This document shows, piece after piece, positions 7,758 through 16,336 of a stretch of DNA of 57,289 nt. Position numbers and translations under genes: made by a program. The notes under the pieces are model-generated. The model worked only from the letters and a program-made list of their open reading frames with translations. It was not told the origin of the DNA and did not search any database. Position 1 is the stretch's first letter; every line of letters begins with the position of its first letter. This stretch comes from Jatrophihabitans sp. (GTDB taxonomy: Bacteria; Actinomycetota; Actinomycetes; Mycobacteriales; Jatrophihabitantaceae). The DNA lies in assembly GCA_025924515.1 (NCBI GenBank), contig JAICIE010000008.1:1-57289 (forward strand), in the 5' to 3' direction.

Positions 7758-8813
7758 TCATACTTTGGCCAAGCGCAATCGGAGCTGATCGAAGCTGACC
7801 GCAAGGATTAAAAGGGCTCCGCTCGCCACCTCCTGGTAGAAGCTATTGACGTTGAGCAGCGTCAGCCCGTTGTTGAGGACGCCGATGATCAGCAGGCCGA
7901 CGACAGTGCCCTGGATCGTCCCGCGGCCACCGGACAGGCTTGCGCCACCCAGAACGATCGCGGTCACGACGGTCAGCTCCAGCCCAGTAGCTGCGTTCGG
8001 GGAGGCCGCCGACAGCTGCGAGTCGAGGATGAGGCCCGACAGCGCGACACCGAGCCCGCTCAGCACGAACGCAACGACGATCATCTTGCTGCCGCGGACT
8101 CCGACCAGGCGGGCAGCCACCGGGTTCGAGCCCGTGGCGTACAGGGAACGCCCGAAGACCGTGTGGCGCATCACCAACGCAGCGAGGGCCACGATCCCGA
8201 TGAGCAACAACACGGGCACCGGGATGCTCAGGAAGGGGCGCGCGGTGCCGAGACCCGAGAAGTTGGCGAGAAGGACCGTGCCGCCGTTGGCTCGGACCTC
8301 GGTCAGGCCCCGCAACACGGCGAGCATGCCGAGCGTCGCTATCAAGGCGTTCACCCGGAACACGGTGACGAGCACGCCGTTGATCAATCCGATGACGATC
8401 CCGGCGGCGACCGCGACGAGGACTCCGATGAAGATGGCGTGATTCTGAGCGGTCGTCGCCATCAACACGCCGCAGAAGGCAGCGCCGCTGCCCACTGAGA
8501 GGTCCACCTGGCCGGCGATCAGCAGCATCGTTCCGGGTACGGCGATGATCCCTGTCACGGCGATCGCGGTTAGAACGTTGAGGATGTTGTCCTGGGTCAT
8601 GAAGTACGGCGACCTGAGCCAGAAGAAGATCACGAGCGCGACCAGGACGAGCAGCAGCGCCGCTAATTCCGGTGCGGATCGTCCCTTGCGACGTTCGGCC
8701 GGCGGTCCGCTCGTGGACGTCGGCGCGGCGGCCGGCTCAGGAGGTCCGGTCTGGGGGTCCGTCGCGCCTACGTTGACCATCGTGCCCTCTCGCGTTTTCG
8801 TGAATTTACTCAT
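7758..8813 (-). CDS. RbsC-type sugar ABC transporter permease
   Basis: A 351-aa inner membrane permease of the ribose/galactose/autoinducer-2 branch (BPD_transp_2). After a Pro/Ala-rich cytoplasmic N-terminus of about 45 residues there are some 9-10 hydrophobic segments. Family signatures include the VDLSVG stretch in AGQVDLSVGS and the cytoplasmic loop with GSNPVAARLVG. It follows the ATPase gene with a 4-bp ATGA overlap, which argues for translational coupling, and precedes the MocA gene. An internal ATG 11 codons downstream (MVNVGATD) is an alternative start. Confidence 0.92.
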   Translation of the reverse strand: MSKFTKTREGTMVNVGATDPQTGPPEPAAAPTSTSGPPAERRKGRSAPELAALLLVLVALVIFFWLRSPYFMTQDNILNVLTAIAVTGIIAVPGTMLLIAGQVDLSVGSGAAFCGVLMATTAQNHAIFIGVLVAVAAGIVIGLINGVLVTVFRVNALIATLGMLAVLRGLTEVRANGGTVLLANFSGLGTARPFLSIPVPVLLLIGIVALAALVMRHTVFGRSLYATGSNPVAARLVGVRGSKMIVVAFVLSGLGVALSGLILDSQLSAASPNAATGLELTVVTAIVLGGASLSGGRGTIQGTVVGLLIIGVLNNGLTLLNVNSFYQEVASGALLILAVSFDQLRLRLAKV

Positions 8814-10339
8814 CCGCCCGCCGCATCCGTAAGCGTTTCCGTCGTTATTTCGTCACCGCGCAGTTCGCGGGTCACGCGCCCGCGCGCCAGTACGATCGCG
8901 CGGTCGGCGAGTTGAACGACCTCCTCGTAGTCGCTCGTCGCGACGAGGATCGCCGCTCCGTCGGCAGCCATGTCCCGCAGCGCCGCGTAGATGTCGGCGC
9001 GGGCGCCTACGTCGACACCTCGGGTCGGCTCGACGAGTGCGAGGACCTTTGAGCCCCGCTCGAGCCACCGGGCGAGCAGTACCTTCTGTTGGTTGCCACC
9101 GGAAAGGCTGCCCAGCAGCTGGCCTGCTCCGGCGGCGGCTCGAATGTTGAGCGCGCGACTCCACCGCTCGTATGCACGGCGCTCCCGCGTGCCGCTGATG
9201 ACACCTCCGCGACTCAAGCGCGGCCACGACGGTGCGGCGAGATTCTCGCCGATCGTGCGTGTCATCAGGGCTCCCTCGCGCTGGCGGTCCGCAGCCAGGT
9301 AGCCGATACCGTGGGCGATCGCCGCACGCGGGTCCTTGGCGGGAGCACCGTCCAGGACCTTCATCGTGCCCACGCTGAGACGGCGGCGACCGAACACCGC
9401 ATCGGCAACCTCCGCGGTTCCGCTACCGACCTTTCCGTAGAGACAGACGATCTCGCCGGCGCGAACTTCCAGGTTCACGTCCTGGAAGGCGCGCGGTGAG
9501 CTGGCGCCACGGAAGACCAGCATCGGGGGGCCGGCAGAATTGCTCGTCGCCGGTGGGCGAGTCACCGCGCCGATCTCGCGGCCGACCATCGCACTCACCA
9601 ACTGGCTGCGGTCGAACTCCCCGGCGGGTCCGCTCGCCGAGACGACGCCGTCACGCAGGACGACGACATCGTCGGCGATCGCCGCGACCTCGTCGAGCCG
9701 GTGGGTGATGTACACCAGGGCGACCCCCTGATCGCGCAGCCGTCGGACGAACGCGAACAGCCGCTCGACTTCCTCCGCAGAGAGCGCGGCCGTCGGCTCG
9801 TCGAGGATCAGACAGGTCGCCTGGTCCGAGAGGGCGCGCGCGATCTCGACGATCTGCCGTTCCCCGATCCGAAGCTCGCCGACCACGGCGTCGAGATCGA
9901 GGTCCACCCCCATATTCGCCAGGACCCTGCGGGCGCGCCGTCGCATTCCGCGCCAGGTCACCATCCCCGTGCGCGAGGGCCAGTTGCCAAGACTGATGTT
10001 CTCCGCCACGGTAAGATCCGGCGCGTCGGACAGCTCTTGGAAGATCATCCGGATGCCGCGACGTCGGGCCGCGATCGGGTCCAGGGCAGCGACCGACTCG
10101 GCCGTACCGTCCGACCGTTGGAACTCCAGTGTCCCCGAGTCCGGCGCATGTGCGCCGGCGATCACGCGGACAAAGGTGGACTTGCCGGCGCCATTCTCGC
10201 CGAGCAACGCGAGCACGCGTCCCCCGAGGATGTCGACGTCGACGCCGTGCAGAACTTCCGTACCGCCGAAGGATTTGCGGATGCTCCGTGCCCGCAGCGT
10301 GAAGGCTGCAGACACGGAGTCTTCGATCAGGCTGGACAT
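8810..10339 (-). CDS. RbsA/MglA-type sugar ABC transporter ATP-binding protein (two ABC domains)
   Basis: A 509-aa cytoplasmic ATPase with duplicated ABC domains. The N-terminal domain has Walker A GENGAGKST (47-55), a signature region LRIGERQ and Walker B ILDEPTAALS. The C-terminal domain has a degenerate Walker A (GKVGSGTAE), a good signature LSGGNQQKV and a weak Walker B (LALVEPTRGVD, Val-Glu in place of Asp-Glu). Asymmetry between halves is usual for RbsA/MglA. It powers uptake by the neighbouring permease and lipoprotein, 25 bp after the lipoprotein stop and overlapping the permease by 4 bp. Confidence 0.93.
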   Translation of the reverse strand: MSSLIEDSVSAAFTLRARSIRKSFGGTEVLHGVDVDILGGRVLALLGENGAGKSTFVRVIAGAHAPDSGTLEFQRSDGTAESVAALDPIAARRRGIRMIFQELSDAPDLTVAENISLGNWPSRTGMVTWRGMRRRARRVLANMGVDLDLDAVVGELRIGERQIVEIARALSDQATCLILDEPTAALSAEEVERLFAFVRRLRDQGVALVYITHRLDEVAAIADDVVVLRDGVVSASGPAGEFDRSQLVSAMVGREIGAVTRPPATSNSAGPPMLVFRGASSPRAFQDVNLEVRAGEIVCLYGKVGSGTAEVADAVFGRRRLSVGTMKVLDGAPAKDPRAAIAHGIGYLAADRQREGALMTRTIGENLAAPSWPRLSRGGVISGTRERRAYERWSRALNIRAAAGAGQLLGSLSGGNQQKVLLARWLERGSKVLALVEPTRGVDVGARADIYAALRDMAADGAAILVATSDYEEVVQLADRAIVLARGRVTRELRGDEITTETLTDAAGG

Positions 10340-10364
10340 CGAAAGCGCGCTCCAGGGATCTGCG

Positions 10365-11456
10365 TCAACAGGAGGGGTGGTAAATGCTGTTGATGTTCGA
10401 CTGGTTGATGATCTCGTGCGGCACGAGCAACAGCTTGGGGATGGACTGACCCTTCACTGCCTTGATCAGGTAGGGGATCCCGATCTGGCCGTACCGCTCC
10501 GGGAAGTAGGCGGTGTCGCCCACCCACTGCGGATCGGACTTGATCTGACACCACGACGAGGGGTCCGCTCCCTGGCCTGACACATAAAGATCACTTGAAC
10601 GGCCGGCGGTCTTGGCCGATGCGAGGGCACCTTCGATCGCGTCGTCGTTGATACCGGCCACGACAATATGGTGCGCCCCCGGCAAGGTGGTGAGCACGTC
10701 GGTAAAGGTGGTGCGTGCCTGGTCTATGCGGAAGGCGTTCTCCTTTTTGAGGTTGTGGATCGCACCACACACTGACTCGAAGCCCTTTCGGTATCCGCCC
10801 ATCCGGGCGGTGTTCACCTCGCCCGCGTCCGGCTCCTCCATGGAGACGTACGCGTCGTACTTGCAGGCGAACTTCTGCTTCATGTAGGTGCCGAGCGCCC
10901 TACCAGCGATCTCGCCGGCGAACTCGTTGTTGGCGCCCATGAAGGAGGTCTGACACGAGCCCTGCTTGATGTCGATCGCGATCACCGGACCCTTCGGCCC
11001 GGCTGCACAGATGGCGTTCGCGGATTTGGCATCCGACTGGAAGTTGAGGTATCCCTGCACGCCCTGGACTTTGAAGTTCCGCGCGCAAGCCAGCGCGGTG
11101 GCGCCGTCACCCTTCGAGTCGCAGTACACCAGCTTGGCGCCCGCCTGCTTGGCCTGCTGCTCGATGCTGTTGGTCACCAGCTTCGAGAAGGGCACGGAGT
11201 CGTCGAGTGTGATGTAGCCGAGGGTGAGGCCTTTGCCGCTACCCGGCTGTGCCTGCTGGAACTGCACGGCATCGGCCTCGCCCTTCGGGGTGCCGGTGGG
11301 ACCAGCAGCCGACGGCACCGAGGTGGCCGAAGTCGGCAGTTCGGCGGATCCGGATGAGCTCGCTCCGCCCCCGGCCTTTCCGGTGCTGCAAGCGCTCAGC
11401 GCGAGGGTCGCTGCCGCAGCGATCACTGCGGCAGGAACCACCGTTGGACATTTCAT
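10365..11456 (-). CDS. sugar ABC transporter substrate-binding lipoprotein
   Basis: A 363-aa lipid-anchored binding protein. A signal peptide with lipobox LALSAC (lipidated Cys23) is followed by a Gly/Ser/Thr-rich linker to about residue 70. The periplasmic-binding-protein type 1 fold (Peripla_BP_4) begins at LTLGYITLDDSVPFSKLV, with QGVQGYLNF, PVIAIDI and HHIVVAGINDDAIEGALA as characteristic strands. Several extra Cys residues (CDSKGD, CARNF, the C-terminal Cys) may form disulfides. It is the first gene of the leftward operon, with an operator candidate 55 bp upstream. It probably determines the sugar specificity of the system, but the ligand cannot be predicted. Confidence 0.92.
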   Translation of the reverse strand: MKCPTVVPAAVIAAAATLALSACSTGKAGGGASSSGSAELPTSATSVPSAAGPTGTPKGEADAVQFQQAQPGSGKGLTLGYITLDDSVPFSKLVTNSIEQQAKQAGAKLVYCDSKGDGATALACARNFKVQGVQGYLNFQSDAKSANAICAAGPKGPVIAIDIKQGSCQTSFMGANNEFAGEIAGRALGTYMKQKFACKYDAYVSMEEPDAGEVNTARMGGYRKGFESVCGAIHNLKKENAFRIDQARTTFTDVLTTLPGAHHIVVAGINDDAIEGALASAKTAGRSSDLYVSGQGADPSSWCQIKSDPQWVGDTAYFPERYGQIGIPYLIKAVKGQSIPKLLLVPHEIINQSNINSIYHPSC

Positions 11457-11510
11457 GGACAGGGCCTTTCCTTGATCCGATCAGGTGGGTCGCCGGCGTC
11501 GGGATCGACA

Positions 11511-11526
11511 CCGGAATGGATTCCAG
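11511..11526. promoter_or_regulatory. operator candidate O1, CCGGAATGGATTCCAG
   Basis: An imperfect palindrome with arms GGAAT/ATTCC around a GG centre, in the divergent region between the binding-protein gene (start 11456, 55 bp away) and the dehydratase gene (start 11698). Nearly the same sequence recurs at 14299-14314. The LacI-family regulator encoded at 15228 is the obvious binder (inference). Confidence 0.65.
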
Positions 11527-11697
11527 CCTTCGTAGTCCCCGAACAGCCGCTCCGTCAAGAGGCGCATCGTAGTTTGAGACCGAGATATCGGCCTCAGGAC
11601 GCATGATTCCTCAGTTGGGCACCGTTTCGACCGTGTGGTTGACCTCATCCGGGGCACCGTGCGATCCTGGTACCGATTCCAGCCGAAGGGGCAGCTC

Positions 11698-12879
11698 ATG
11701 ACACCGGATGCGACACGGGTCGCTCGGCTCGACAGTCCGGCCGAAGAGGCGCGCGAGGGCGCGCCCGACCTGCGGATCACGGCCATCGAGACGATCCCCG
11801 TGCGCGCTCCCCTTGCCCGTGAGTTCCGCGGTAGCTACTACCGGATGACCCACCGGGCGACGCTGATCGTGCGCTTGCATACCTCTGGGGGCGTCATAGG
11901 CGAGGCATACGTCGGAGACGAGGACGCCACCGCGCGAGAGATCCAATCCGTCGTGCGCAACGAGATCGCTCCGCGGGTAGTCGGCCTCGATCCGCGGGCG
12001 ACCGAACAGTGCTGGCGCGCCGCCTACCCCGCCACCTTCGACATCCTGCGGGATCGGCGCGTCGGCCTCGTCGCGGTCGCAGCGGTCGATACGGCCGTGT
12101 GGGACGCAGTCGGCAAGCTACTCGGTCAGCCCCTCTGGCGCCTCTGGGGTGGTGCGCGCGATCGGGTGCCGATGACAGCGATCGGTGGTTACTACGGCGA
12201 ACCGCTCGGGCCGATCGAGGAGGAGGTCAGCTACTACCGCGACGTACTCGGCCTGGCGGGCATGAAGTTCAAGGTCGGCGGAAGGGCCCCCGCCGACGAC
12301 GCCGACCGGGTCAAGCGCGCCCGGGCGGCGGCTGGGCCCGATTTCGTAATCTGCATCGATGCCAATCAGGGCTACACAGTGCCCGATGCGGTCGACCTAG
12401 CCCGGCGACTCGAAGAGGCCGACATCCGCTGGTTCGAAGAACCGGTGCAGTGGCACAACGACCGGCGTGCGCTGCGCGACGTGCGCTACCTCGGCGGCAT
12501 CCCCGTGTGCGCGGGGCAGAGCGAGCTGTCGCCCAGCGGCTGCCGCGACCTGATGGAGGCCGGCGCCGTCGACGTCTGCAACTTCGACGCGTCGTGGTCG
12601 GGCGGTCCCACCTCATGGCGACGGGTGGCGGCCATCGCCACCAGCTACGACGTGCAGATGGGACACCACGAAGAGCCACAGGTCAGCACACATCTGCTGG
12701 CCAGCGTCCCCCATGGCACCTTCGCGGAGTGCTTCCACCCCGACCGGGACCCCTTCTGGTGGAATCTCATCCTCAACCGCGGAGAACTGGTCGACGGCCA
12801 GCTGGCGATGTCCGATCGGCCCGGCCTCGGCTGGGAACTCGACTGGGACTACATCAACGGCCACCGGTTGGACTCGTGA
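11698..12879 (+). CDS. enolase-superfamily sugar-acid dehydratase (mandelate racemase-like)
   Basis: A 393-aa enzyme expected to dehydrate an aldonate to a 2-keto-3-deoxy acid. The ATG at 11698 is preferred: it has GAAGGGG upstream and avoids the divergent promoter, while a longer GTG frame starts at 11635. Catalytic elements are complete: KFK (190-192), Asp221 (CIDANQ), Glu247/248 (WFEEPV), Glu276 (CAGQSE), Asp297 (NFDASW) and His323/324 (MGHHEEPQ). The C-terminal stretch with ECFHPDRDPFWWN is typical of the dehydratase-like subgroup. It is first in the rightward operon, its TGA overlapping the SDR start by 4 bp, with an operator candidate upstream. It is not closely alike to the other enolase-superfamily protein at 5541, so the two probably act on different intermediates. 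Confidence 0.9.
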   Translation: MTPDATRVARLDSPAEEAREGAPDLRITAIETIPVRAPLAREFRGSYYRMTHRATLIVRLHTSGGVIGEAYVGDEDATAREIQSVVRNEIAPRVVGLDPRATEQCWRAAYPATFDILRDRRVGLVAVAAVDTAVWDAVGKLLGQPLWRLWGGARDRVPMTAIGGYYGEPLGPIEEEVSYYRDVLGLAGMKFKVGGRAPADDADRVKRARAAAGPDFVICIDANQGYTVPDAVDLARRLEEADIRWFEEPVQWHNDRRALRDVRYLGGIPVCAGQSELSPSGCRDLMEAGAVDVCNFDASWSGGPTSWRRVAAIATSYDVQMGHHEEPQVSTHLLASVPHGTFAECFHPDRDPFWWNLILNRGELVDGQLAMSDRPGLGWELDWDYINGHRLDS

Positions 12880-13619
12880 CCTCACCGCTCGACGACGGGC
12901 TGCACGGAGCTCGTGTCCTGGTGACCGGCGCGGCCGGCGGCATCGGCGCGGCTGTCGTCGCTGCCTTCGTCGAGGCCGGCGCTGCGGTGGCTGCATCGGA
13001 CGTCAGGTCGGTGCGCGAGCACCCCGCGACCGCCTGGTTGACCATGGACCTCCGGTCGCCGGACGATTGCCGACGGCTCGTGGACGAGGCGTCGGCCGCC
13101 CTCGGCGGCTTGGACGTGGTCGCTCACATGGCCGGCCTGCTGATCCGTCGGGACGAACTGGACGCGGTAACCGAAGCCGACTGGGACGCGCAGCACGACG
13201 TCAACCTCAAGGCGTCCTTCTTCCTGCTACGCGCGGCGGGCAGGCTGATGACAGCTCAAGGGACCGGCGGCCGACTCATCGCCGCGACCTCCCAGGGATG
13301 GTGGAGCGGCGGGTATGGCGGTTCCGCCGTGTACGCCGCCAGCAAGGGCGGGCTCGTCTCACTGTGCCGCGGCCTGGCCCGCACCCTGGGGGCGGCCGGA
13401 ATCACCGTCAACACGGTGGCGCCCGGCGCGATCGACACGGCCATGCTGACCGCCGACCTGGGCGATCGGGCGCTCAAGGCGATCGTGGCGGCCACGCCGC
13501 TCGGGCGCCTCGGCCGCGCCGAGGAGGTCGCATCCGCAACCCTCTTTCTCGCCTCGTCCCGCGCATCCTTCATCACCGCCGCGACCCTGAACGTCAGCGG
13601 CGGCTGGCTCGCGTACTGA
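12876..13619 (+). CDS. short-chain dehydrogenase/reductase (SDR)
   Basis: A 247-aa cytoplasmic NAD(P)-dependent oxidoreductase. The GTG at 12876 overlaps the dehydratase stop (GTGA). The cofactor motif TGAAGGIG lies at 17-24, and the catalytic set Ser139, Tyr153, Lys157 is visible in AATSQGW and AVYAASKGG. NTVAPGAIDT is the usual C-terminal SDR motif, and the protein ends at the family-standard SGGW region. After a dehydratase such an SDR would oxidise a 2-keto-3-deoxy sugar acid to a diketo acid, as in L-rhamnose/L-fucose non-phosphorylative routes; that assignment is from context. Confidence 0.92.
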   Translation: MTSPLDDGLHGARVLVTGAAGGIGAAVVAAFVEAGAAVAASDVRSVREHPATAWLTMDLRSPDDCRRLVDEASAALGGLDVVAHMAGLLIRRDELDAVTEADWDAQHDVNLKASFFLLRAAGRLMTAQGTGGRLIAATSQGWWSGGYGGSAVYAASKGGLVSLCRGLARTLGAAGITVNTVAPGAIDTAMLTADLGDRALKAIVAATPLGRLGRAEEVASATLFLASSRASFITAATLNVSGGWLAY

Positions 13620-13631
13620 AGGGCCGTCGGT

Positions 13632-13910
13632 ATGCAATCCCTGGTTACCCCGCGTCAGGAGTGGGCCGCACTCCGCGAGCTCACTGAGGTCGACGAGCTG
13701 GTCGCCGCGGAGCGGACCGTCGGGCGGGCGCACCTCCGCGACGGGACCATCGTGCATATCTGGCGACTGGCGGGCCAGCGGGCGAAGGTCGGCATCTGGC
13801 GCGCCGCCGATGCGATCGCGCGGCGCGCACTTCCAAAGACGCTCCCCCTGCGCCGCTTGCTCGACGCCGAGGTGACGGCGCTTGCCGCCCGCGAATTGGC
13901 CGCGACGTGA
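13632..13910 (+). CDS. muconolactone delta-isomerase-like protein
   Basis: A 92-aa protein with AAGGG 8 bp upstream of ATG 13632. The segment LVAAERTVGRAHLRDGTIVH followed by IWRLAGQRAKVGIWRAADA and the closing LPLRRLLDAEVTALA match the ferredoxin-like fold of muconolactone delta-isomerase (CatC family). The first 20 residues diverge from the usual N-terminus. It follows the SDR by 12 bp. In a carbohydrate locus a lactone-handling role is attractive, since no conventional sugar lactonase is present, but this is inference. Confidence 0.7.
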   Translation: MQSLVTPRQEWAALRELTEVDELVAAERTVGRAHLRDGTIVHIWRLAGQRAKVGIWRAADAIARRALPKTLPLRRLLDAEVTALAARELAAT

Positions 13911-13918
13911 GTGGCCCG

Positions 13919-14233
13919 TCAGTCCATGTGCCAGACCTCGGCAGCCTCGATGAGGTTGCCTTCCCGATCGGTGTGTTCGGCCAGCACGTCCTGGAACCAC
14001 TCAGCCCAGCGACGGTTGACGTCCGTGGAACCGACCTTCCCGAAGGCGGTGGCGGCGTCCGGGTGGCACTCCGCATAGGCGATCACCGTCGTATCGCGCC
14101 GGAAGAGCGAGTAGTTGGACACGCCGGCGTCACGCAGCGCGGCGACGAGATCCGGCCAGATGTTGTCGTGCCGCCGCTGGTACTCCTTCTCCTGGCCCGG
14201 AACGATCTTCATCAGGAAACAGATCCGCTGCAC
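13919..14233 (-). CDS. L-rhamnose mutarotase family protein (DUF718)
   Basis: With the GTG at 14231-14233 (AAGGAGTG upstream) the product is 104 aa, the same length as E. coli RhaM. Tyr18 and His22 (EKEYQRRHDNIWP) fall at positions conserved in that family, and the aromatic RRWAEWF and C-terminal EVWHMD are also family features. It would interconvert sugar anomers after uptake, pointing to a 6-deoxy or related hexose as substrate. It is transcribed leftward and converges on the muconolactone-isomerase-like gene, 8 bp away. Its promoter region is shared with the isomerase gene and contains operator candidate O2. Confidence 0.9.
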   Translation of the reverse strand: MQRICFLMKIVPGQEKEYQRRHDNIWPDLVAALRDAGVSNYSLFRRDTTVIAYAECHPDAATAFGKVGSTDVNRRWAEWFQDVLAEHTDREGNLIEAAEVWHMD

Positions 14234-14298
14234 GGCAAACACTCCTTCGCCTCGACCCACCGGCTAACTCGTCCGCGCCGAACTGCTCCGGCACTGTA

Positions 14299-14314
14299 CT
14301 GGAATGGTTTCCGA
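14299..14314. promoter_or_regulatory. operator candidate O2, CTGGAATGGTTTCCGA
   Basis: Shares TGGAATGGxTTCC with O1 at 11511-11526 and lies in the divergent region between the mutarotase (start 14233) and the isomerase (start 14374, 59 bp downstream). The placement fits a repressor site controlling both directions. Confidence 0.65.
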
Positions 14315-14373
14315 TCGCGAAAGCACTGCCTAAGCCCTGCCCGCCCGCATCCCGCCCGCGAACGGAGCATGTA

Positions 14374-15231
14374 ATGCGCCTCTCCTGCTCGGATTACACC
14401 TGGCCGTTGCTCCCCCACACGGGCGCGCTCGACCTTATTCACGCGATCGGGTGTGAGGGGGTAGACCTAGGCTTCATGGGGCAACGGTCACACGTGCGCC
14501 CGGAAGCGATCCACGGCGCAGTGGGCCCGGCCGCCGGGGCGGTGCGCGAGCGCGTCGAGTCCCGAGGTCTAGTCGTAGCCGACGTATTCGCCATTCCATA
14601 CACCGACTTCGAGACGATGTCGGCGAACAATCCGGACGCGGAACAGCAAGCTCGCTCTATTGAGTTCTTCGCGGACGCGGTCGAGTTCGCCGCCCTGGTG
14701 GGCGCCTCCGGTCTGACGACGTTGCCCGGCGTCCTGTTCGCGGGTGACACGTTCAACGACGCGTTGCGACGCGCCGCGGAGGGTCTGCGACGCCGCGTCG
14801 ACATCGCCGCCACACGAGGGCTGGGTATGTCGGTCGAGCCGCACACCGGGTCGCTGATCGACACACCCGACAAGACACTGGAGCTGCTGAACCGCGTGCC
14901 GGGGCTGCAGATTACGTTGGACTACGCGCACTACATCTACGGCCGAGTTCCACAAGAAGATATAGATCCGCTGCTGCCTCACGCCCGGCACCTGCAATGT
15001 CGGCCCGGACGCCCCGGCGAACTGCAGGTCGCGGTCTCAGAGGACGTCATCGCGTGGGACATTGTGGTGGGACGGCTCAACGAAGCCGGGTACCGCGGCT
15101 GGTTGGCGCTCGAGTACACCTGGCAGGAGTGGCTCGGCTGCAACCGGGTCGACACCGTCGGGGAGTCCGCGCTCCTGCGAGATCTGCTGCGCCGGGCCGA
15201 TGCCTCGACGCGCCGGGCGGCGACGCCGTGA
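14374..15231 (+). CDS. sugar phosphate isomerase/epimerase (xylose isomerase-like TIM barrel)
   Basis: A 285-aa cytoplasmic protein of the AP-endonuclease-2/xylose-isomerase-like family. The ATG at 14374 has GGAG 8 bp upstream. Probable metal-binding acids and histidines are spaced along the barrel: SVEPHTGSL, TLDYAHYIY, ARHLQCRPG and the terminal LALEYTWQEW. Members isomerise or epimerise keto sugars or sugar acids. It starts the second rightward unit; its TGA overlaps the LacI gene by 4 bp, so enzyme and regulator are co-expressed and subject to O2 control. Confidence 0.88.
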   Translation: MRLSCSDYTWPLLPHTGALDLIHAIGCEGVDLGFMGQRSHVRPEAIHGAVGPAAGAVRERVESRGLVVADVFAIPYTDFETMSANNPDAEQQARSIEFFADAVEFAALVGASGLTTLPGVLFAGDTFNDALRRAAEGLRRRVDIAATRGLGMSVEPHTGSLIDTPDKTLELLNRVPGLQITLDYAHYIYGRVPQEDIDPLLPHARHLQCRPGRPGELQVAVSEDVIAWDIVVGRLNEAGYRGWLALEYTWQEWLGCNRVDTVGESALLRDLLRRADASTRRAATP

Positions 15232-16319
15232 GCGACACATCCGGCCGCGGACGGAAGCCTGCCGACGCGCCGCCCTCCCCGGACGGTGCGTCTTACCGTC
15301 CGCCGACCTCGTTGGCCGACCGGGCGGGGATGCGCCAGGTCGCCGATCGTGCAGGCGTTGCGATGTCCTCGGTGTCGAGGGTGCTTTCCGGCCATCCGGA
15401 CGTGAGCGCGCCCATGCGCGACCGGGTCATGGCCGCCGTCGAGGAACTGGGATACGAGCCGAACCTGCTGGCGCAGATGCTGCGCCGAGGGGCGACGCAG
15501 ACGGTCGGCTTCGTTGTCGGTGACATCTCCAATCCGCTTCTCGCCCAGATCGCCTTGGGCGCCGAGGTCGCGCTGCGGGCCGCGGGTTACGCCATGCTGC
15601 TCACCAACTCGGTCAACGATGCGCACCTCGACGCGACCCACATCCGGTTGCTGCAACAGCGTCGGGTCGACGGCCTCCTGCTGTCGGTGTCGGACGAGAC
15701 CAGTCAGGAAACCGCCGAAGCCCTCGCGAAGACGACCATCCCGAGCGTGCTCATCGACCGGGACCTCGGAACGGACGGGCAGCAGAGTGCGGTCTTATCC
15801 GATCACGCCGCGGGAGTCACCGCAGCGGTCGAACGGCTGGTGCGACTCGGGCATAGGCGCATCGCGCTCGTCGCCGGGTCTCCGCACGTGAGGCCGACCA
15901 GGGAGCGCATCGCCGCCCTGGAGGATGTGGTAGAGGCCCACCCGGGCGTGTTCGCCCAGGTGCGGTCCGGGGCGTTCACGGAGGCCCATGGCGGTGCCGC
16001 GACGAGGGAGCTTCTCGGCGGACGCAAGCCGCCGACCGCGATCATCGCCGGCGGGAATCAAATCCTGGTCGGCGTGCTGGGTGAGCTCGCCGCCCGAAAG
16101 TGGCGTCTCCCGCGCGACGTCTCGCTGATCACCTGCGACGACGTCCCGCTGGCAAAGTTCTTCACGCCGCCCCTCGCGATGATCGGCCGGGACCCGTACG
16201 AGATGGGGTCGGTCGCCGCCCGTCTGCTTCTCAACCGCCTCGGCGGGGGCGACCCCGAGACCGTGACCATGCCGACCACCTTCATCACCGGCGCCAGCTG
16301 CGGCGCCCCCCGCAAGTGA
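15228..16319 (+). CDS. LacI-family transcriptional regulator
   Basis: A 363-aa DNA-binding repressor. GTG 15228 overlaps the upstream stop codon. A disordered Pro-rich N-terminus of about 34 residues precedes the helix-turn-helix MRQVADRAGVAMSSVSRVLS (35-54), with the hinge at about 79-90 (NLLAQMLRRGAT). The periplasmic-binding-protein-like effector domain starts at VGFVVGDISNPLLAQI. Met35 (about 15330) is an alternative start, since most LacI proteins begin at the helix-turn-helix. It probably represses the whole 5.5-18.3 kb locus through O1 and O2, relieved by a sugar or pathway intermediate. Confidence 0.93.
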   Translation: MSDTSGRGRKPADAPPSPDGASYRPPTSLADRAGMRQVADRAGVAMSSVSRVLSGHPDVSAPMRDRVMAAVEELGYEPNLLAQMLRRGATQTVGFVVGDISNPLLAQIALGAEVALRAAGYAMLLTNSVNDAHLDATHIRLLQQRRVDGLLLSVSDETSQETAEALAKTTIPSVLIDRDLGTDGQQSAVLSDHAAGVTAAVERLVRLGHRRIALVAGSPHVRPTRERIAALEDVVEAHPGVFAQVRSGAFTEAHGGAATRELLGGRKPPTAIIAGGNQILVGVLGELAARKWRLPRDVSLITCDDVPLAKFFTPPLAMIGRDPYEMGSVAARLLLNRLGGGDPETVTMPTTFITGASCGAPRK

Positions 16320-16336
16320 CAGTTCAGGAGAGCACC

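Noticed and set aside
12009-12875. Long open frame leading into the SDR, suggesting a 536-aa fusion
   Set aside because: The first 290 codons are an Arg/Pro-rich shadow of the dehydratase gene on the same strand. The SDR has its own GTG overlapping the dehydratase stop.
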